Assembly (NCBI RefSeq): GCF_914767665.1
Contig: NC_059504.1
Location: forward strand, 9,116,501 to 9,180,500
Length of the DNA: 64,000 nt
From: Harmonia axyridis
Lineage: Eukaryota; Arthropoda; Insecta; Coleoptera; Coccinellidae
Direction: 5' to 3'
Part shown: positions 36,093-47,447 of the stretch, one piece after another
How positions within the stretch are numbered: position 1 is the first letter of the stretch
Layout: each line of letters begins with the position of its first letter
Notes under the pieces: generated by a model
What the model was told of the DNA's origin: nothing
Databases searched by the model: none
Seen by the model: the letters and a program-made list of their open reading frames with translations, nothing else
Program-made: the position numbers and the translations under genes

Positions 36093-39000
36093 TAGATACA
36101 CAATGTACCATTCCCGTTCTGAAAAATATACTGCGATCTCTGGAACATAATGCATATATGCAATTGAATTAATATTTACAGCATTTCTGATGATATTTAC
36201 CCCTAGTGTTCATGTTATATGAACCAGCTCATGATATCAAGCAAGTGTTCGTTATAATTCTCACGTGGTTCAAATTCCCCATTCCAACATTTCCTAATTA
36301 GGAAGAGCGGAATGATGCTCGTTTGTTTGGTTGCTCATTTTCACATTTTGATTCAAACATGCTGACGACAAGAATAATTCACGAAATTTCTGCATATTTC
36401 AGTTGCGCTCCGTTTGAAGGCATGGGAGCTTTCAACGTTAATCCTATGATGAGGCGGCAGAACTTTTTACAGCTTTTTTTTTCTCAGTTACATTTATTTC
36501 ATTACGCTTGGACTGTGCGTACAATGTAAAGATATTTATTTTTCATTAAAATAGGAGGGATGGAATCTTCTTTTTTTTTATTTCATGGAATACAGGGTAT
36601 TTCCTGAATACAGGATGGAACTAGAGAGAGTGATCAGTTAGGTCGTTTTAAAATAATAAAATTTGTATGGAGATATGTGCTATGTCGGTTGTTTCTTAGA
36701 TTCGAAAGTTTGAAACAAACTAGACTCTTAAATAGATTTTGTTGAAATTCTGCTCTTAATCAACAATAATAAAAAAAAATTCAACTCATTTTGAAAAATA
36801 TCCATGGACAACAAAAGTGAAAAGTAAATAATTTTAGTCTTATTATTAATAACTGGTCAAGTGTTGTTCGTACTCGTGCTCGTAGAGCCATAGAAGATGC
36901 CTTTGATTCTGGTATCCACGCAGTACGAAAACTATGATTCGATTCCTCTTCTCATTTAAAGGCAATGGTTCACGTCTCGTTGCTAGATTAGATATAGGTA
37001 TGTACTAATCGCCAAACTGCAAGCATTTTCGTGATCTGCATAGTCGAATCAATCAATCAAATAGTACAAAAGTCCCATGAAGGAACTTTTAATTTTTTCA
37101 ATTATCTAAGGGTAAGGTATGGAAAATTTTACGAAATTCTGCTACCGCTCACCGATTTTGCATAACCTCACAGTTTTGAAAAATTCTAACTCGAAATTTG
37201 GGAAAAATTTTGAATTTCCATCCAAAACTCGTAATATCTCCTTAATTATTCGTCACAGACCCTTCAAATAAAAACGTTTTTTGAACATCGGGTTCTGATC
37301 TGAAACATAGTGGGGTTTCAAGGGGGTAGCTTAAGTTCAGGAAAAGTTGTGGCCTCGGGAATTTCATCCATTTTTTTTAGAAAATTTCAGATTATAATAA
37401 TGTTGTACTTCATCCGAATCAGCATAAGTAAAGTGGTCTTAGTTCATCAAATTGTGATGAATATACTGCGATATCTTCGTAGGATAAGCGCTCGAAAATA
37501 TTTTTTTTTCTCCGAAGTTCCCTCATCTACCTAAAACTCCCATGTGATTATCTTACTTGCAAACAAATATTTCGATCCATAGTGATCTCAGAACATGAAG
37601 CGGAAGTAAAACGTCAGTACCCATTTAACAGGGTAACATTTCCCGACGGACATCATACCTAATTACTAAATATTAAAAAATATTAGCGTAATTAAAATTC
37701 CGGCTTTGTATACGAGCGAACATAGAACATTCAACGCGTTTTAATTGACATAAATTAGAACACGACACTTTGCCGCTGCGTGTAAATGATTTCACATTTA
37801 TCTGAATATACGAACTCTCTCTGGAACAAGCCCATCTCGACATTTATGTTTCCATAATCTAGTATCACCAGTTGACACCGCGAATAGGCTTGAAAGAATG
37901 AGGCTTATATGCTAATCCGCTTATCAGCATTCAGAATGGGGCATTTTGTATATAGAAATAGGAATTGGAAAACAATACTCAGTTATTCAGTCGGGGCTTT
38001 AGATGGGATATGGCTTTTTTGTTGGAAATGAATTTGTCGACATTATTCACGTAATCATCTGATGGTTATAATTTGGTATTAGTGGGGAATTAAGTAGAAA
38101 TTAATCTATTTGTTTTATTACCATTCGAAATCGACAATTACCTATTACATTTTTATGCCAATGTGTTCATTTGTTCATTTGGAGTCCTCTCAATGCAGGT
38201 CGGACGTCGAAATGCTGTGGTTTGTATTTGTTGGAAAATTATTAGGCCTCAATAAAAACAGCAAAGATCCATCTCTGTTTTTTTTTTGTTTTCCTATTTA
38301 AAAATGAATCTTATTCAGTTTAAACAACATTTCGGAATCTTTGTATATTGATTTATCCTTGATATTTTAAGATATTCTGTTAACCATTTTATGATATAGT
38401 TATACTTTGAAAGCCATTGTGAATTCTTTAAGATATTCAGAATTTCATATTCCAGACTACTTTTTATGCCTTGAAATTGGTTATTCAGACGAATGAATAA
38501 TTCAATTGCAGGCAAGATGTTTGGAAAAAAATTGTTTTTTTGAAAATTATATAATAAATGGAACGATGTTATTCATTCATCTGATAAGATATGGATTCAT
38601 TTTGTTTGTGCTATGAAAAACCCTTTTTTGTATATGGAACAAAATTTGATATGTATGTTTTTTCATGCCTTCCCGATACAGGAATAAGATGTGAGTATAT
38701 TTTTCAGTGTTTGTGATTTTTGGGTTAACTTATTCAGCTTCGTTTGGGTTTTCGTTTCTCTAATAGTACAATTTGAATGCTAACATATTAAATTCATCAG
38801 GGGCGCACCCACCATTTTTATCGTATTCGAAATAACTGTTGGCTCATCCACCAAATTTGATTCATTTCATTCATTAGCTTTCCGAACAAATTCTGTAAAC
38901 AATACACGATGAATAAAAATTCCATTGACACTAAACTAAAGTTGAGAGTTGGGAAAATCAATCATGTTTTACTTCAATATTTCAAAATGGGATTTTATGA

Positions 39001-39869
39001 GATTATGTTTTACTTCGCTCATTAGGGATTCCTTTTGATCCACACATTCATTGTTGAAGAATAATTTCTTTCATTATTGCTATTTATTGCGAGGCGACAA
39101 AAATACGACAAAAATAATTTTCAATGTTGTCGATAAAGACCTTGGTGGAAATTCATATCTGTTTAAAAAAGTTTAAATTTTCAATTTATCACAATTTTTT
39201 TGTATTGAAAATTTGGAGGATACGATAACAACTAGGCAAATCGAAATTGGAACTTGGTTTTGATGCTAAACATATCTGTAAAATTCAAATGGGGAATATT
39301 GAAAAATTGATAATTCAGATACTAATTGAGCTAGAACCATGCGTTAAAAATATTCAATTCAGTACGATAGCATTACGTTCCAAATAGTATGATGAAATAT
39401 GTGAATTTTTCCAAATTTGACTCCTTTATATTTTGACTTGTGAATTCTTGGAGCGTACCTAATCCCCGGCGGTATCACAATTGATTTGCGTTCTAAATTT
39501 CATGCCAATTATTCGATTTTTGACTTTTTTTAAACTACAAAACGTATTTTTATCCTCGAATTATTATGCAGAGCTGCATTTTTGCAAATAATAATCTTAC
39601 TGCTATTTGTAGCGGTTCCGGCATTGTTTTCGTTTAGCAATTTGGCTATGTTTGATCTCAAAAAAACTGATCGAATCATCAGGAAAATTATAAGTGGTCC
39701 CTGACTTTTACACCACAATAGGAAGAGAGGGGACTGCCACATACAGATTGCGGTGCATTTGTTAACAGTATCGAACAGCTTGTGGCGCCATCTCACGGGA
39801 TTGTACCCTTTTGTGCCTCTTTTACTAGCAACCCTTTCCCAGAAAATTACATCTTCCCAATTCTTCCAG
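36093..39869. other. no gene recognised; contains a diverged copy of the intronic repeat
   Basis: No coding exon recognised before the acceptor at 39868. At about 37130-37400 the words ctcaccgattttgcata, cgaaatttgggaaaaa, taatatctcc and gggtttcaagggggtag match, with divergence, the unit repeated in tandem at 40320-41400 and the centre of the MITE at 21156. The last bases ttcttccag form the 3' splice site of the first CadN exon in the window. Confidence 0.45.
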
Positions 39870-40308
39870 ATACCGACAACCAGAGAGTCATAATCCACGT
39901 CAGAGACATCAACGACGAGCCTCCCTACTTCATCAACCGCCCCTTACCGATGCAGGCGGTGGTGCAACTGAACGCCGCCCCCAACACCCCCGTCTTCACC
40001 CTTCAGGCCAGAGACCCAGACACCGATCACAACATCCACTACTTCATAGTGCGCGACAGGACCGGCGGCAGGTTCGAAGTGGACGAGAGGTCTGGAGTTG
40101 TCAGGACGAGAGGTACGGACCTGTTCCAGCTGGACATGGAGTATGTGCTCTACGTCAAGGCTGAAGATCAGAATGGCAGGGTTGACGAGAGGAGGTTCCA
40201 GTCTACTCCTGAAGAACGGCTTTCGATTGTTGGTGGCAAGAGGGCGCCACAGTTCTACATGCCGAGTTATGAGGCGGAGATACCTGAAAATCAGAAGAAA
40301 GATTCGGA
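39870..40308 (+). CDS. CadN: CadN exon A: EC linker, one full EC, start of the next
   Basis: The acceptor is ttcttccag and the donor GTGAGT. The exon starts with the last two bases of a codon (AT, probably Asp) and ends with two bases (GA) that exon B completes to Asp. It carries RDINDEPPYF, a full EC containing DPDTD (the DxD calcium motif) and FEVDERSGVV, then RAPQF and PEN of the following EC. The linker GGKRAP lacks the DxNDN consensus, an unusual calcium-poor junction also known in Drosophila CadN. The open frame extends upstream of the acceptor, but those residues are not cadherin-like, so the acceptor is the better start. Confidence 0.93.
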
Positions 40309-40319
40309 GTGAGTGGGAT

Positions 40320-41400
40320 TTTGAGGCATATTTTTCGATCTAAAAATTTCTACATGATAATCGTTGTATCTCCTGAAATATTGGTAACTGGCCCCTCAAA
40401 CATAAACGTTTTTTATAGATCGAGCTGTGATCTGAAACATATTGAGGTTTCAAGTCCGTATCTCACCTCAAGGAGAGTTGGAAATCTCAAGATATTCTTG
40501 AAAATATTATTGAAAGATCTTCAAAAAAAAATTTGATAATATTCATCAAAATTTTTTAGGAGATTTCAGTTGACAACCTATAATTGCTGGAATAATAGAC
40601 TGATCTCAGAACTGCTAGCATTTACGCAAACTACGTAATCGTATAAGTCGGTATGATGGTATGAAATTCTGCTGTGGAGATTCTTAATTTTTCATAAAAA
40701 AATTTTTTTTTTCAAGGTACAGGTATGGAAAATTTGGGGCTAATTTTTCGATTTGAAAATTTTTGAACAAGTGCGAAATTCGGCTAATTGGGTATCGTTC
40801 ATCAGTACCGATTGTTCGTGGACATAGTATATGAGAAATTGAACTCGAAATTTGAAAAAAAAAAACCGTAAAAATTAAATCTCTACACAATAATTGTTAT
40901 ATCTCCTTAAACATTGGCCACAGCCCCCTCTAAAGATGTTTTTTATAGATCCAGATGTGATCTAAAACATATTGAGGTTTCAAGTCGATATCTTGCCTCA
41001 AGGAGAGTTGGCAGCCTCGAAAATATTATTAAAATGTTGAAAATTTCAGTTTGAAACCCATAATTGCTGAAATAATCAACTATTCTCTGAACTGCAAGCA
41101 TTTTCGTAATCTACGTTATCGAATATATGCATATGATGGTATTAAATTCCGATGTGAGAACTTTTAGTCAGAAATTTTTTTTCCATGTTCAGGTATAGAG
41201 AATTTGAGACTAATTTTCCGATCTAAAAAATTTCGGGCATGTGCGAAATTCGGCTATCACCGCATACATATCATTCTTAGACCTCACAGTTTATGAAAAT
41301 TGGAACACGGAATTTGAAAAAAAAAACCGTAAAATTGAATCTCTACACAATAATCGTTATATCTCTAATCTTTCCAAAGAGGTCCCTGATTTCGAAACTT
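40320..41400. repeat. tandem array of a 460-530 bp dispersed repeat in CadN intron 1
   Basis: Within the intron 40309-41948 the same series of words recurs. Examples are acatattgaggtttcaagtc (about 40437 and 40968), the caaggagagttgg block (about 40470 and 41000), cgaaattcggcta (about 40775 and 41244), and taatcgttrtatctc or taattgttatatctcc (about 40360, 40890, 41350). The third copy is truncated. Related single copies lie at about 37130-37400 and in the MITE at 21156-21450. There is no coding potential. Confidence 0.8.
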
Positions 41401-41691
41401 CAGCTCACAAAATGCATTTCAGACCATCCAGAACAACATAGGTTTCATATCTCCCTATTGATCTGTGTACTTACATTGTTGTAATAGAACCCAACGTCCT
41501 CAATTATTATCCGATATCAATGGAATTTAGTAAGTAGTAGTTTAACTGAACAGTTCAGAGCGTAGATGATCCCAATTGAAACTCAGCTTTTTCACATTAA
41601 TGATTAAGGGCAAAGGCATAATTGAAATACCTGGGATTTCAATATTTCGCATTTCTCTTGTCTGCTTTTAATGAAATTTTGTATGGAAATT

Positions 41692-41722
41692 CAGGTTAGG
41701 ACAGGTTAGGTTAGGTTAAGTT
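41692..41722. repeat. short TTAGG-like tract
   Basis: The sequence caggttaggacaggttaggt and onward contains about four TTAGG units with interruptions. TTAGG is the common arthropod telomere unit, but a tract this short inside an intron is more likely chance or a transposon scrap. Confidence 0.4.
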
Positions 41723-41948
41723 GCACACGCGTGAATTTTTTTTTAAACTGGAAGTTAACTGTCTTCGCTCATAAGGGCAGTCATCTCAGATATACATATA
41801 ACCAATAATTTCTTTCAATGACACCAATCTCTATAGATCAATATTGAAAGAAAACTGAGTTATAGAATTTTCCATAGAAATAATTCAATTCCTGAGAAAT
41901 TTCCATTTGCTCAACCTTACTGTTTTTGATATCCGTTTATATTTTCAG

Positions 41949-42165
41949 CATAATATCCGTGAAAGCCAAATCTTTTGCTGACAGAGAAATAAGGTATACC
42001 TTAAAAGCGCAAGGGCAAGGAGCTGGTACTTTCAATATCGGCCCAACATCTGGAATTGTGAAATTGGCGAAAGAATTGGATTTCGAGGACCTGAGGCAAC
42101 CTCATGTTTATTCACTCACTGTTACTGCTACCGAGGATTCTGGTGGATTTTCTACTTCGGTGGAG
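41949..42165 (+). CDS. CadN: CadN exon B: body of one EC repeat
   Basis: The acceptor is atattttcag and the donor GTAATA. The first base completes the Asp split from exon A, and the remaining 216 bases give 72 codons. The peptide runs from IISVKAKSFADREIRY to GGFSTSVE and includes the calcium-binding LDFE motif and the strand YSLTVTATED. The expected DxD site is represented by SFADRE. The exon ends in phase 0. The true exon starts after the acceptor, although the open frame reaches into the intron. Confidence 0.94.
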
Positions 42166-42308
42166 GTAATATAATTTTATATTTTTTCGTAGAAAACAAA
42201 TTACTTGTGGAGCCAGCGAGCCGTGGCATCACTTAATATTGACTCAGTTACCATTACATTGAAAATATGCTCAAGAAATGTATATGGATTAAAGCATTTG
42301 CTTTTATA

Positions 42309-42801
42309 ACGGGTGTTTTTTTAGAGCTATAGAACTTTAAATTGCAATAAAACAACGATGGATTATTCGATTGACATGAATTTTATTTATCCGCAGGATA
42401 ATCTTGTGGCATTACATTTTGAATATGATTTCTGGCATATGACCGCCACGGCTAGCTCGGATGTAGTCCAATCTGGACGTCCAATTTTCGATTACTTTTT
42501 CCAACATTTGTGGCCGTATATCGGCAATAACACGGCGAATGTTGTCTTCCAAATGGTCAAGGGTTTGTGCCTTATCCGCTTAAAACAATGACTTTACATA
42601 GCCCCACAGAAAGTAGTCTAGCGGTGTTAAATCACAAGATCTTGGAGGCCAATTCACAGGTCCAAAACGTGAAATTAGGCGGTCACCAAACGTGTCTTTC
42701 AATAAATCGATTGTGGCACGAGAGGTGTGACACGTTGCGCCGTCTTGTTGGAACCACAGCTCCTGGACATCGTGATTGTTCAATTCAGGAATGAAAAAGT
42801 T
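42309..42801 (-). mobile_element. rosa-family (DD41D) element, 5'-truncated, in CadN intron 2
   Basis: The terminus acgggtgtttttttag at 42309 equals the 3' end of the element at 1686-2584. The minus-strand frame 42580-42783 reads MNNHDVQELWFQQDGATCHT to PPRSCDLTPLDYFLWGYVKS, with both the second and third catalytic Asp and the 41-residue spacing intact. The C-terminal part nearer 42400 is frame-disturbed. Homology stops abruptly at about 42801, where sequence from a different mariner begins. Confidence 0.85.
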
Positions 42802-42802
42802 A

Positions 42803-42903
42803 TCTAAGCTTATTGTATGACATCTACGATTTATTCAGTTCGACTACCACTTACCGCTACAGCCATTTATTGCAAAACGGCGAGAGCAAATTTGTACACC
42901 TAA
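42803..42903 (-). mobile_element. 5' end fragment of a mauritiana-type mariner
   Basis: About 100 bases starting ctaagcttattgtatgacat and ending in ttgtacacctaata match the right end of the mariner at 48036-48850 (48746-48850), including its terminal repeat. It directly abuts the broken rosa element. No coding sequence is left. Confidence 0.75.
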
Positions 42904-43927
42904 TAGATTTATTGGACCAAAACTTTTCATGGTAATTTCCGGACATTCAATTCTGATTGGTGACAATAATTTAGACATTTTCATAGCAAAAATATATGAA
43001 ACACTTAATCTCCAATTGAATGCGATTGAACATATATTTTATAAAAATCAACAAAATTTCAATTAAAAGAAAAACATCAATCATCCGGATTATCAAAAAA
43101 ATTGAAATTACAGGTCAGAAATGATGGATGATATGAAATTGACGACTTTCACATATCTGAACGAACCTGTCAGAAATTTTTTATATTCACCGAATGAAGT
43201 TATATGCATTAAAATTCAATATCATAGTTGAGTTCCACGGTTCACAAATTCAATTGTGGAACTGAGCAAATTATATTTCATACTGCTATAGTATCTGACT
43301 GAACATTTATCGGAAATATTTGTGTTTGCTTTCATCACTGTTGTTTGAATTGGAAATTACGCAGTAGAGTAAACACAGAATAATTGTCCCCAATTGATTT
43401 TTTGAGACAACATCCTGAATATATCCTTCCTGCATTTCCTGTTATGTCCTCAATAAGTAGGAAAACTCATATTTTCGAGAAACAAATATACCTGTTAATA
43501 TTTGGAAGTAATCTTCGACTTTTTTAAGCTTCATTTTTCTTTTTTTTCGCAATCCTTTTCTATTGAATCCTGATCTGAAATAACAACTGTATTTTCGAGT
43601 TGTATATATTCCTTTAATACATGAAACTGTTTCATATTACAACCTAAAAAAAATTCAATATGGTTTTTATTTTTTTTTTAATTCCAATCTTTTTTTTTTT
43701 CATTATTTCCGCTTCTACATGCAATCTTAGCGACTATTTTCTTCACTTTGTTCGATAAATCTCCCCTAATCCTTCCTATTTTTCAACTTATTCAACACAA
43801 ATATAATTTTCTGTACCTCAATGTGAATATAACCTTCCTCTCAAGTGAATTTTTGGTAACTAGAGTATTTGATTCTTTAATTGTGAGCTTAGTGTCGACT
43901 CCATTCTAATATGTTTTTCATTTCCAG
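42904..43927. other. rest of CadN intron 2
   Basis: AT-rich intron DNA with T tracts at 43660-43700 and no recognised element. It ends in the acceptor atttccag at 43920-43927. Confidence 0.6.
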
Positions 43928-44947
43928 TTAACTATACGAGTCACCGACGTAAACGACAATGCACCAAAGTTCGAACTACCAGATTACCAAGCTCACAATG
44001 TGGACGAAGACATTCCTCCTGGCACCAGCATCCTCAAGGTCAAAGCAATGGACGCAGACAGTGGTGCTAACGCAGAAATCGAATATCTGGTTTCTGACGA
44101 CCATTTCAGTGTGGATCCAAGCGGCATAATATCCAACAACAAACAATTAGACGCCGATAACAACAATGCCTATTATGAATTCGTCGTAACAGCTAAAGAC
44201 AAAGGTGAACCAGCTAAAACTGGAACGGCAACTGTAAGAGTTTACACCAAGAATAAAAACGACGAAGAACCAAAGTTTTCTCAACAAGTATACACTCCTA
44301 ACGTTGACGAAAATGCAGGTCCCAATACTTTAGTAACTACAGTTGTAGCATCAGATAAGGATGGAGACAATGTGAGATTTGGTTTTGTTGGTGGTGGTAC
44401 AAGTGCCGGACAATTTGTAATAGAAGAAATAACTGGTGTCATAAGATTACACAGTAAATCAATAACTTTGGACAGAGACAAGTATGAATTGAATGTGACA
44501 GCCATGGATGACGGCGCTTGTTGTGTGAATGGTGAATCCACAATTCACACTAGCACAGCTGTTGTGGTGGTATTCATTACTGATGTAAATGACAACAAGC
44601 CAATATTCAAAGATTGTGGCACTTACTATCCAAAAGTAGAGGAAGGTGCACCAAATGGTTCACCTGTAATAAAAGTACACGCCACTGACGAAGACAAAGG
44701 TGTGAATGGACAAGTTAAATATTCTATAGTACAACAGCCAAATCAAAAGGGTACGAAATTCACTGTAGACGAGGAGACTGGAGAAGTGACTACCAACAAA
44801 GTATTCGACAGAGAAGGAGATGATGGTAAATTTGTATCTATCACTGTCAAGGCTACTGATCAAGGCGAACCGTCATTAGAAGGAGTTTGTTCGTTTACTG
44901 TTGAGATAACTGATGTTAATGATAATCCACCGCTTTTTGACAGACAG
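43928..44947 (+). CDS. CadN: CadN exon C: three complete EC repeats
   Basis: The longest exon, 1020 bases or 340 codons, phase 0 at both ends; acceptor tttccag, donor GTGAGA. It opens with LTIRVTDVNDNAPKFELPDY and closes with ITDVNDNPPLFDRQ. Between them are the linkers KNKNDEEPKF and ITDVNDNKPIF, which delimit three full ECs. Calcium motifs include VDED, DADSGA, LDAD, VDENAG, DKDGDN, LDRDKY, VEEGAP, DEDKGVNG and FDREGD. Two adjacent Cys (GACCVNG) and the Cys of KDCGTYYP may form a disulphide typical of this receptor. The reading frame runs on into the intron, but that tail is not cadherin. Confidence 0.97.
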
Positions 44948-45377
44948 GTGAGAATTTTCGATAAGGGAAGATATAGATATCATGAAACCATAAAGAGGTT
45001 CTTCCATTATTTGCTATTCATGTGATATTTTCAATTCCCATCAGCAAGTTTGTGTGACTTGTATGTGATATCTTTTCTCATTCATCAACTTATTATTTTC
45101 ATTTATCTTTTATGTACAGAAATAATTTTGATTCTATAAGTTGTTTGTCTATTCCCATTACCTTAGAGTTTCTAAACTTTTGTACTGAATACTTCATTTC
45201 TCATAACTTAATATTCATGCTTTCATTTTCATTGTATCTAATTTATTCCTTAATGGGTAATATTTTCATAATCACCATCATTTTGCAATTTCATTCATTG
45301 AACTTTCAGCAACCAATTGTTAAGAGTAGGTATAGAATTCAGGTTATACTGAATTTATTATCATATTTTTTTTGTAG

Positions 45378-45572
45378 AAATACGTGGAAAATGTCAAGCA
45401 AGACGCAAGTATAGGAACAAATATTCTCAGGGTATCTGCATCTGATGAAGATGCGGACAACAATGGTGCCATTGTATATTCACTTAGTAGTGCAGATAGC
45501 CAGAGAGCTGATCTTGAGTACTTTGAAATACAACCCGAATCAGGGTGGATAGTTTTGAAAAAACCTCTAGAC
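45378..45572 (+). CDS. CadN: CadN exon D: first half of an EC repeat
   Basis: The acceptor is tttttttgtag and the donor GTAAGT; 195 bases, 65 codons, phase 0 at both ends. The peptide KYVENVKQDASIGTNILRVS is followed by the DEDADNNG calcium motif and ends with GWIVLKKPLD. The final LD is completed by the RD or RE that starts either alternative exon downstream, restoring the LDRE/LDRD motif. This explains why the exon must be joined to exactly one of the two alternatives. Confidence 0.95.
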
Positions 45573-47057
45573 GTAAGTATCCACAGCTCATAAGATGCGC
45601 CATAATTTTAATAATAATAATAATGAATAACTATGTGTGATTGGAATGGAGAAAGTGTTTTGTGTGACAACAAACACCATATTTGGGCTTGATGGGTTTA
45701 ATAAACTTATGAATTGAGATGTTGTCGTTACCATCAAGTTCCAGATTTGGTGTTCAGATTCGTTTCAGCGATGCTGTGGAGCAACAGATGGCCATCCCTA
45801 GGTACGAGTGGAATAGCGCTTCTTTCTTCATTTTCAGTGCACCTTACTTTCAGTTGCTCTCAACAACCGGCCCTGTAGGCCGATTGCACTGATCTCTATA
45901 TTTTATTATTCGATGAGTTTTTTATACGGCACACCTTGCATAAACATTCAGTATACTCATACTGTATTCTTGAACTGTTTTTAGTTTTGTACTGGCCAAT
46001 TCACGAACTCAGTATTTTTGTCATTTTTTTTTTTAGATCAAGTGGTTTAACATTTGGGAGAGTTCGTTAATTGGCTTAACCACAAAACCTACTCAGTTAT
46101 CCTTTTATAATTTGGAGTAGCAAGGAAGCTGTTTTGTTTTTGGGCCAGCTACAATGCTGGCCAGCGGCAATTTTTTCTCTACAGTGGTGCGATTTTGAGG
46201 AGAGATGATTTTTGCAGCCATCGTTTTTGCAACTGTGTTTTTTGATATTTTTGAGTGATTTTTTGCAGGAGGATTTAACTAACCATTTAAGTATTTTGGT
46301 CACGAGTGTCGCAGGAGGTTGGTTTTTGAAACCCATGGGGTGGGCACTTCTTGCGACACTCAGACATTGTGACATTTTTAACTTGTGTATGGGGCGGCGT
46401 ACTAACACAATAACCGCATTCCGAACGATGCGAAACAAAAAAATAAAACGTCCAACGGTTTTTGAAGGTCGTTAAAAAAAAATTGGACCAAGAAGATTTT
46501 TGCACATCCTTGCTCCCGCCCCAGCCCACTTTTTTAAAACTTTTTTTGCATGTGATGCCTGCTTAAAAAGTTTTATTTCGATTCAATTGTTATGTACTAT
46601 AGATTTTAATTTCGTTTTGTTCAAATGCACCTTTCTGTTGTTCGGCGTCGAATTCGCCCACATGGAAACAGGGATGCTACTCAGTAAGTAGGTGTCCGGC
46701 AACCTAACCCTATCAAGTATCATCCAATGCAGAGTTGTCAGGACACCATAAACGAGCTTCGCCGGTAGCCGCCCCTTATTCCAGATTTAGGTACCATTCG
46801 TTGGAATTTGGGAGATTCTGGTTGGTTGGAGCCAGTAGTTTGGAGTTATATGAGTGGAAAATTTTGTTTTTTTGGTCGAACATGACGAGGGGTAGTTGTG
46901 ATCGAGGGAATAGGGGGCGCGCGTGCCGGTTTTTGCTAATTTTCCAATTGATTTAAGTTGTGTGATTGAGTTATAATTTGGTTCATATATTCTGTTGATT
47001 GAATGTGTTATGTTTGGTTTTTCCCACGTGCCCTGACCTGACCGTGCCCGTATTTAG
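45573..47057. other. CadN intron 4, upstream of the alternative exons
   Basis: 1485 bases. I looked for a third version of the alternative exon and found none. A 113-codon minus-strand frame (46097-46438) overlaps + strand frames and has no known domain. The right 350 bases become progressively GC-richer towards the first alternative exon. Confidence 0.55.
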
Positions 47058-47248
47058 CGAGACAGGTACCGACTGCGCGTGCGCGCATCGGACAAAGGAG
47101 TACCACCCTCCTCCGCGGACGTGGACGTAGAATTAGACGTGGTTGACAGGAACAATAAGCCGCCTTTGTGGGACAACAACTCGTACGGCCCCATTCACAT
47201 CAGAGAAAATGTCACAGTGGGTACAATAGTGACTTCCGTGAAGGCCAG
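47058..47248 (+). CDS. CadN: CadN exon E1 (7a-type), alternative to E2
   Basis: 191 bases; acceptor cccgtatttag, donor GTTGGT (weak). Phase 0 at the start, two bases (AG) left over. The peptide starts RDRYRLRVRASDKGVPPSSA, passes the linker DVVDRNNKPPLWDNN and ends SYGPIHIRENVTVG..SVKA. It supplies the second half of one EC, the inter-EC linker and the first strand of the next EC. It corresponds to the Drosophila 7a version (RNNKPP linker, GPIHIRENVTVG). The duplicate E2 has the same length and phase, so either can be joined between exons D and F. The weak donor and short polypyrimidine tract suggest regulated use. Confidence 0.92.
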
Positions 47249-47257
47249 GTTGGTATA

Positions 47258-47275
47258 GCTGCGTGGTTGCGCAGC
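47258..47275 (+). promoter_or_regulatory. hairpin just downstream of the E1 donor (possible splicing element)
   Basis: GCTGCG at 47258 and CGCAGC at 47270 form a perfect 6-bp GC-rich stem with a 6-base loop, starting 10 bases after the weak GTTGGT donor. In the RNA it could affect U1 access. Whether it functions is inference, as a stem this small can arise by chance in GC-rich DNA. Confidence 0.25.
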
Positions 47276-47447
47276 GAAAACAGCGTGGCTCCGGCCGCGG
47301 ATCGCTGAAGGGTGGGGATCAGTGATTGAGAAGGCGCGTGAGGGGTAAATCCAAGGCCGGCGTCACGTATTCCCAACCTCTGTCCAATCACAATCCGCCC
47401 ATTTTCCATCGTAAAGTTAACGAGTGCTCTGTTCCCGCGCGTGGCAG

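Noticed and set aside
41692..41722. Interstitial telomere site (TTAGG)
   Set aside because: Only about four interrupted units. Short ggttaggtt words are frequent in insect intronic DNA.
40309..41948. Additional cadherin exon hidden in intron 1
   Set aside because: Exons A and B join in phase across a split Asp codon, and the intron content is explained by the repeat array.
46097..46438. 113-codon minus-strand open frame in CadN intron 4
   Set aside because: No recognisable domain, overlapped by open frames on the other strand, Lys/His/Cys-rich low-grade composition, no splice or promoter context. Treated as chance.
45573..47057. Third alternative version of exon E upstream of E1
   Set aside because: No stretch with the DKGxPP or GPIxIREN signatures in any frame.
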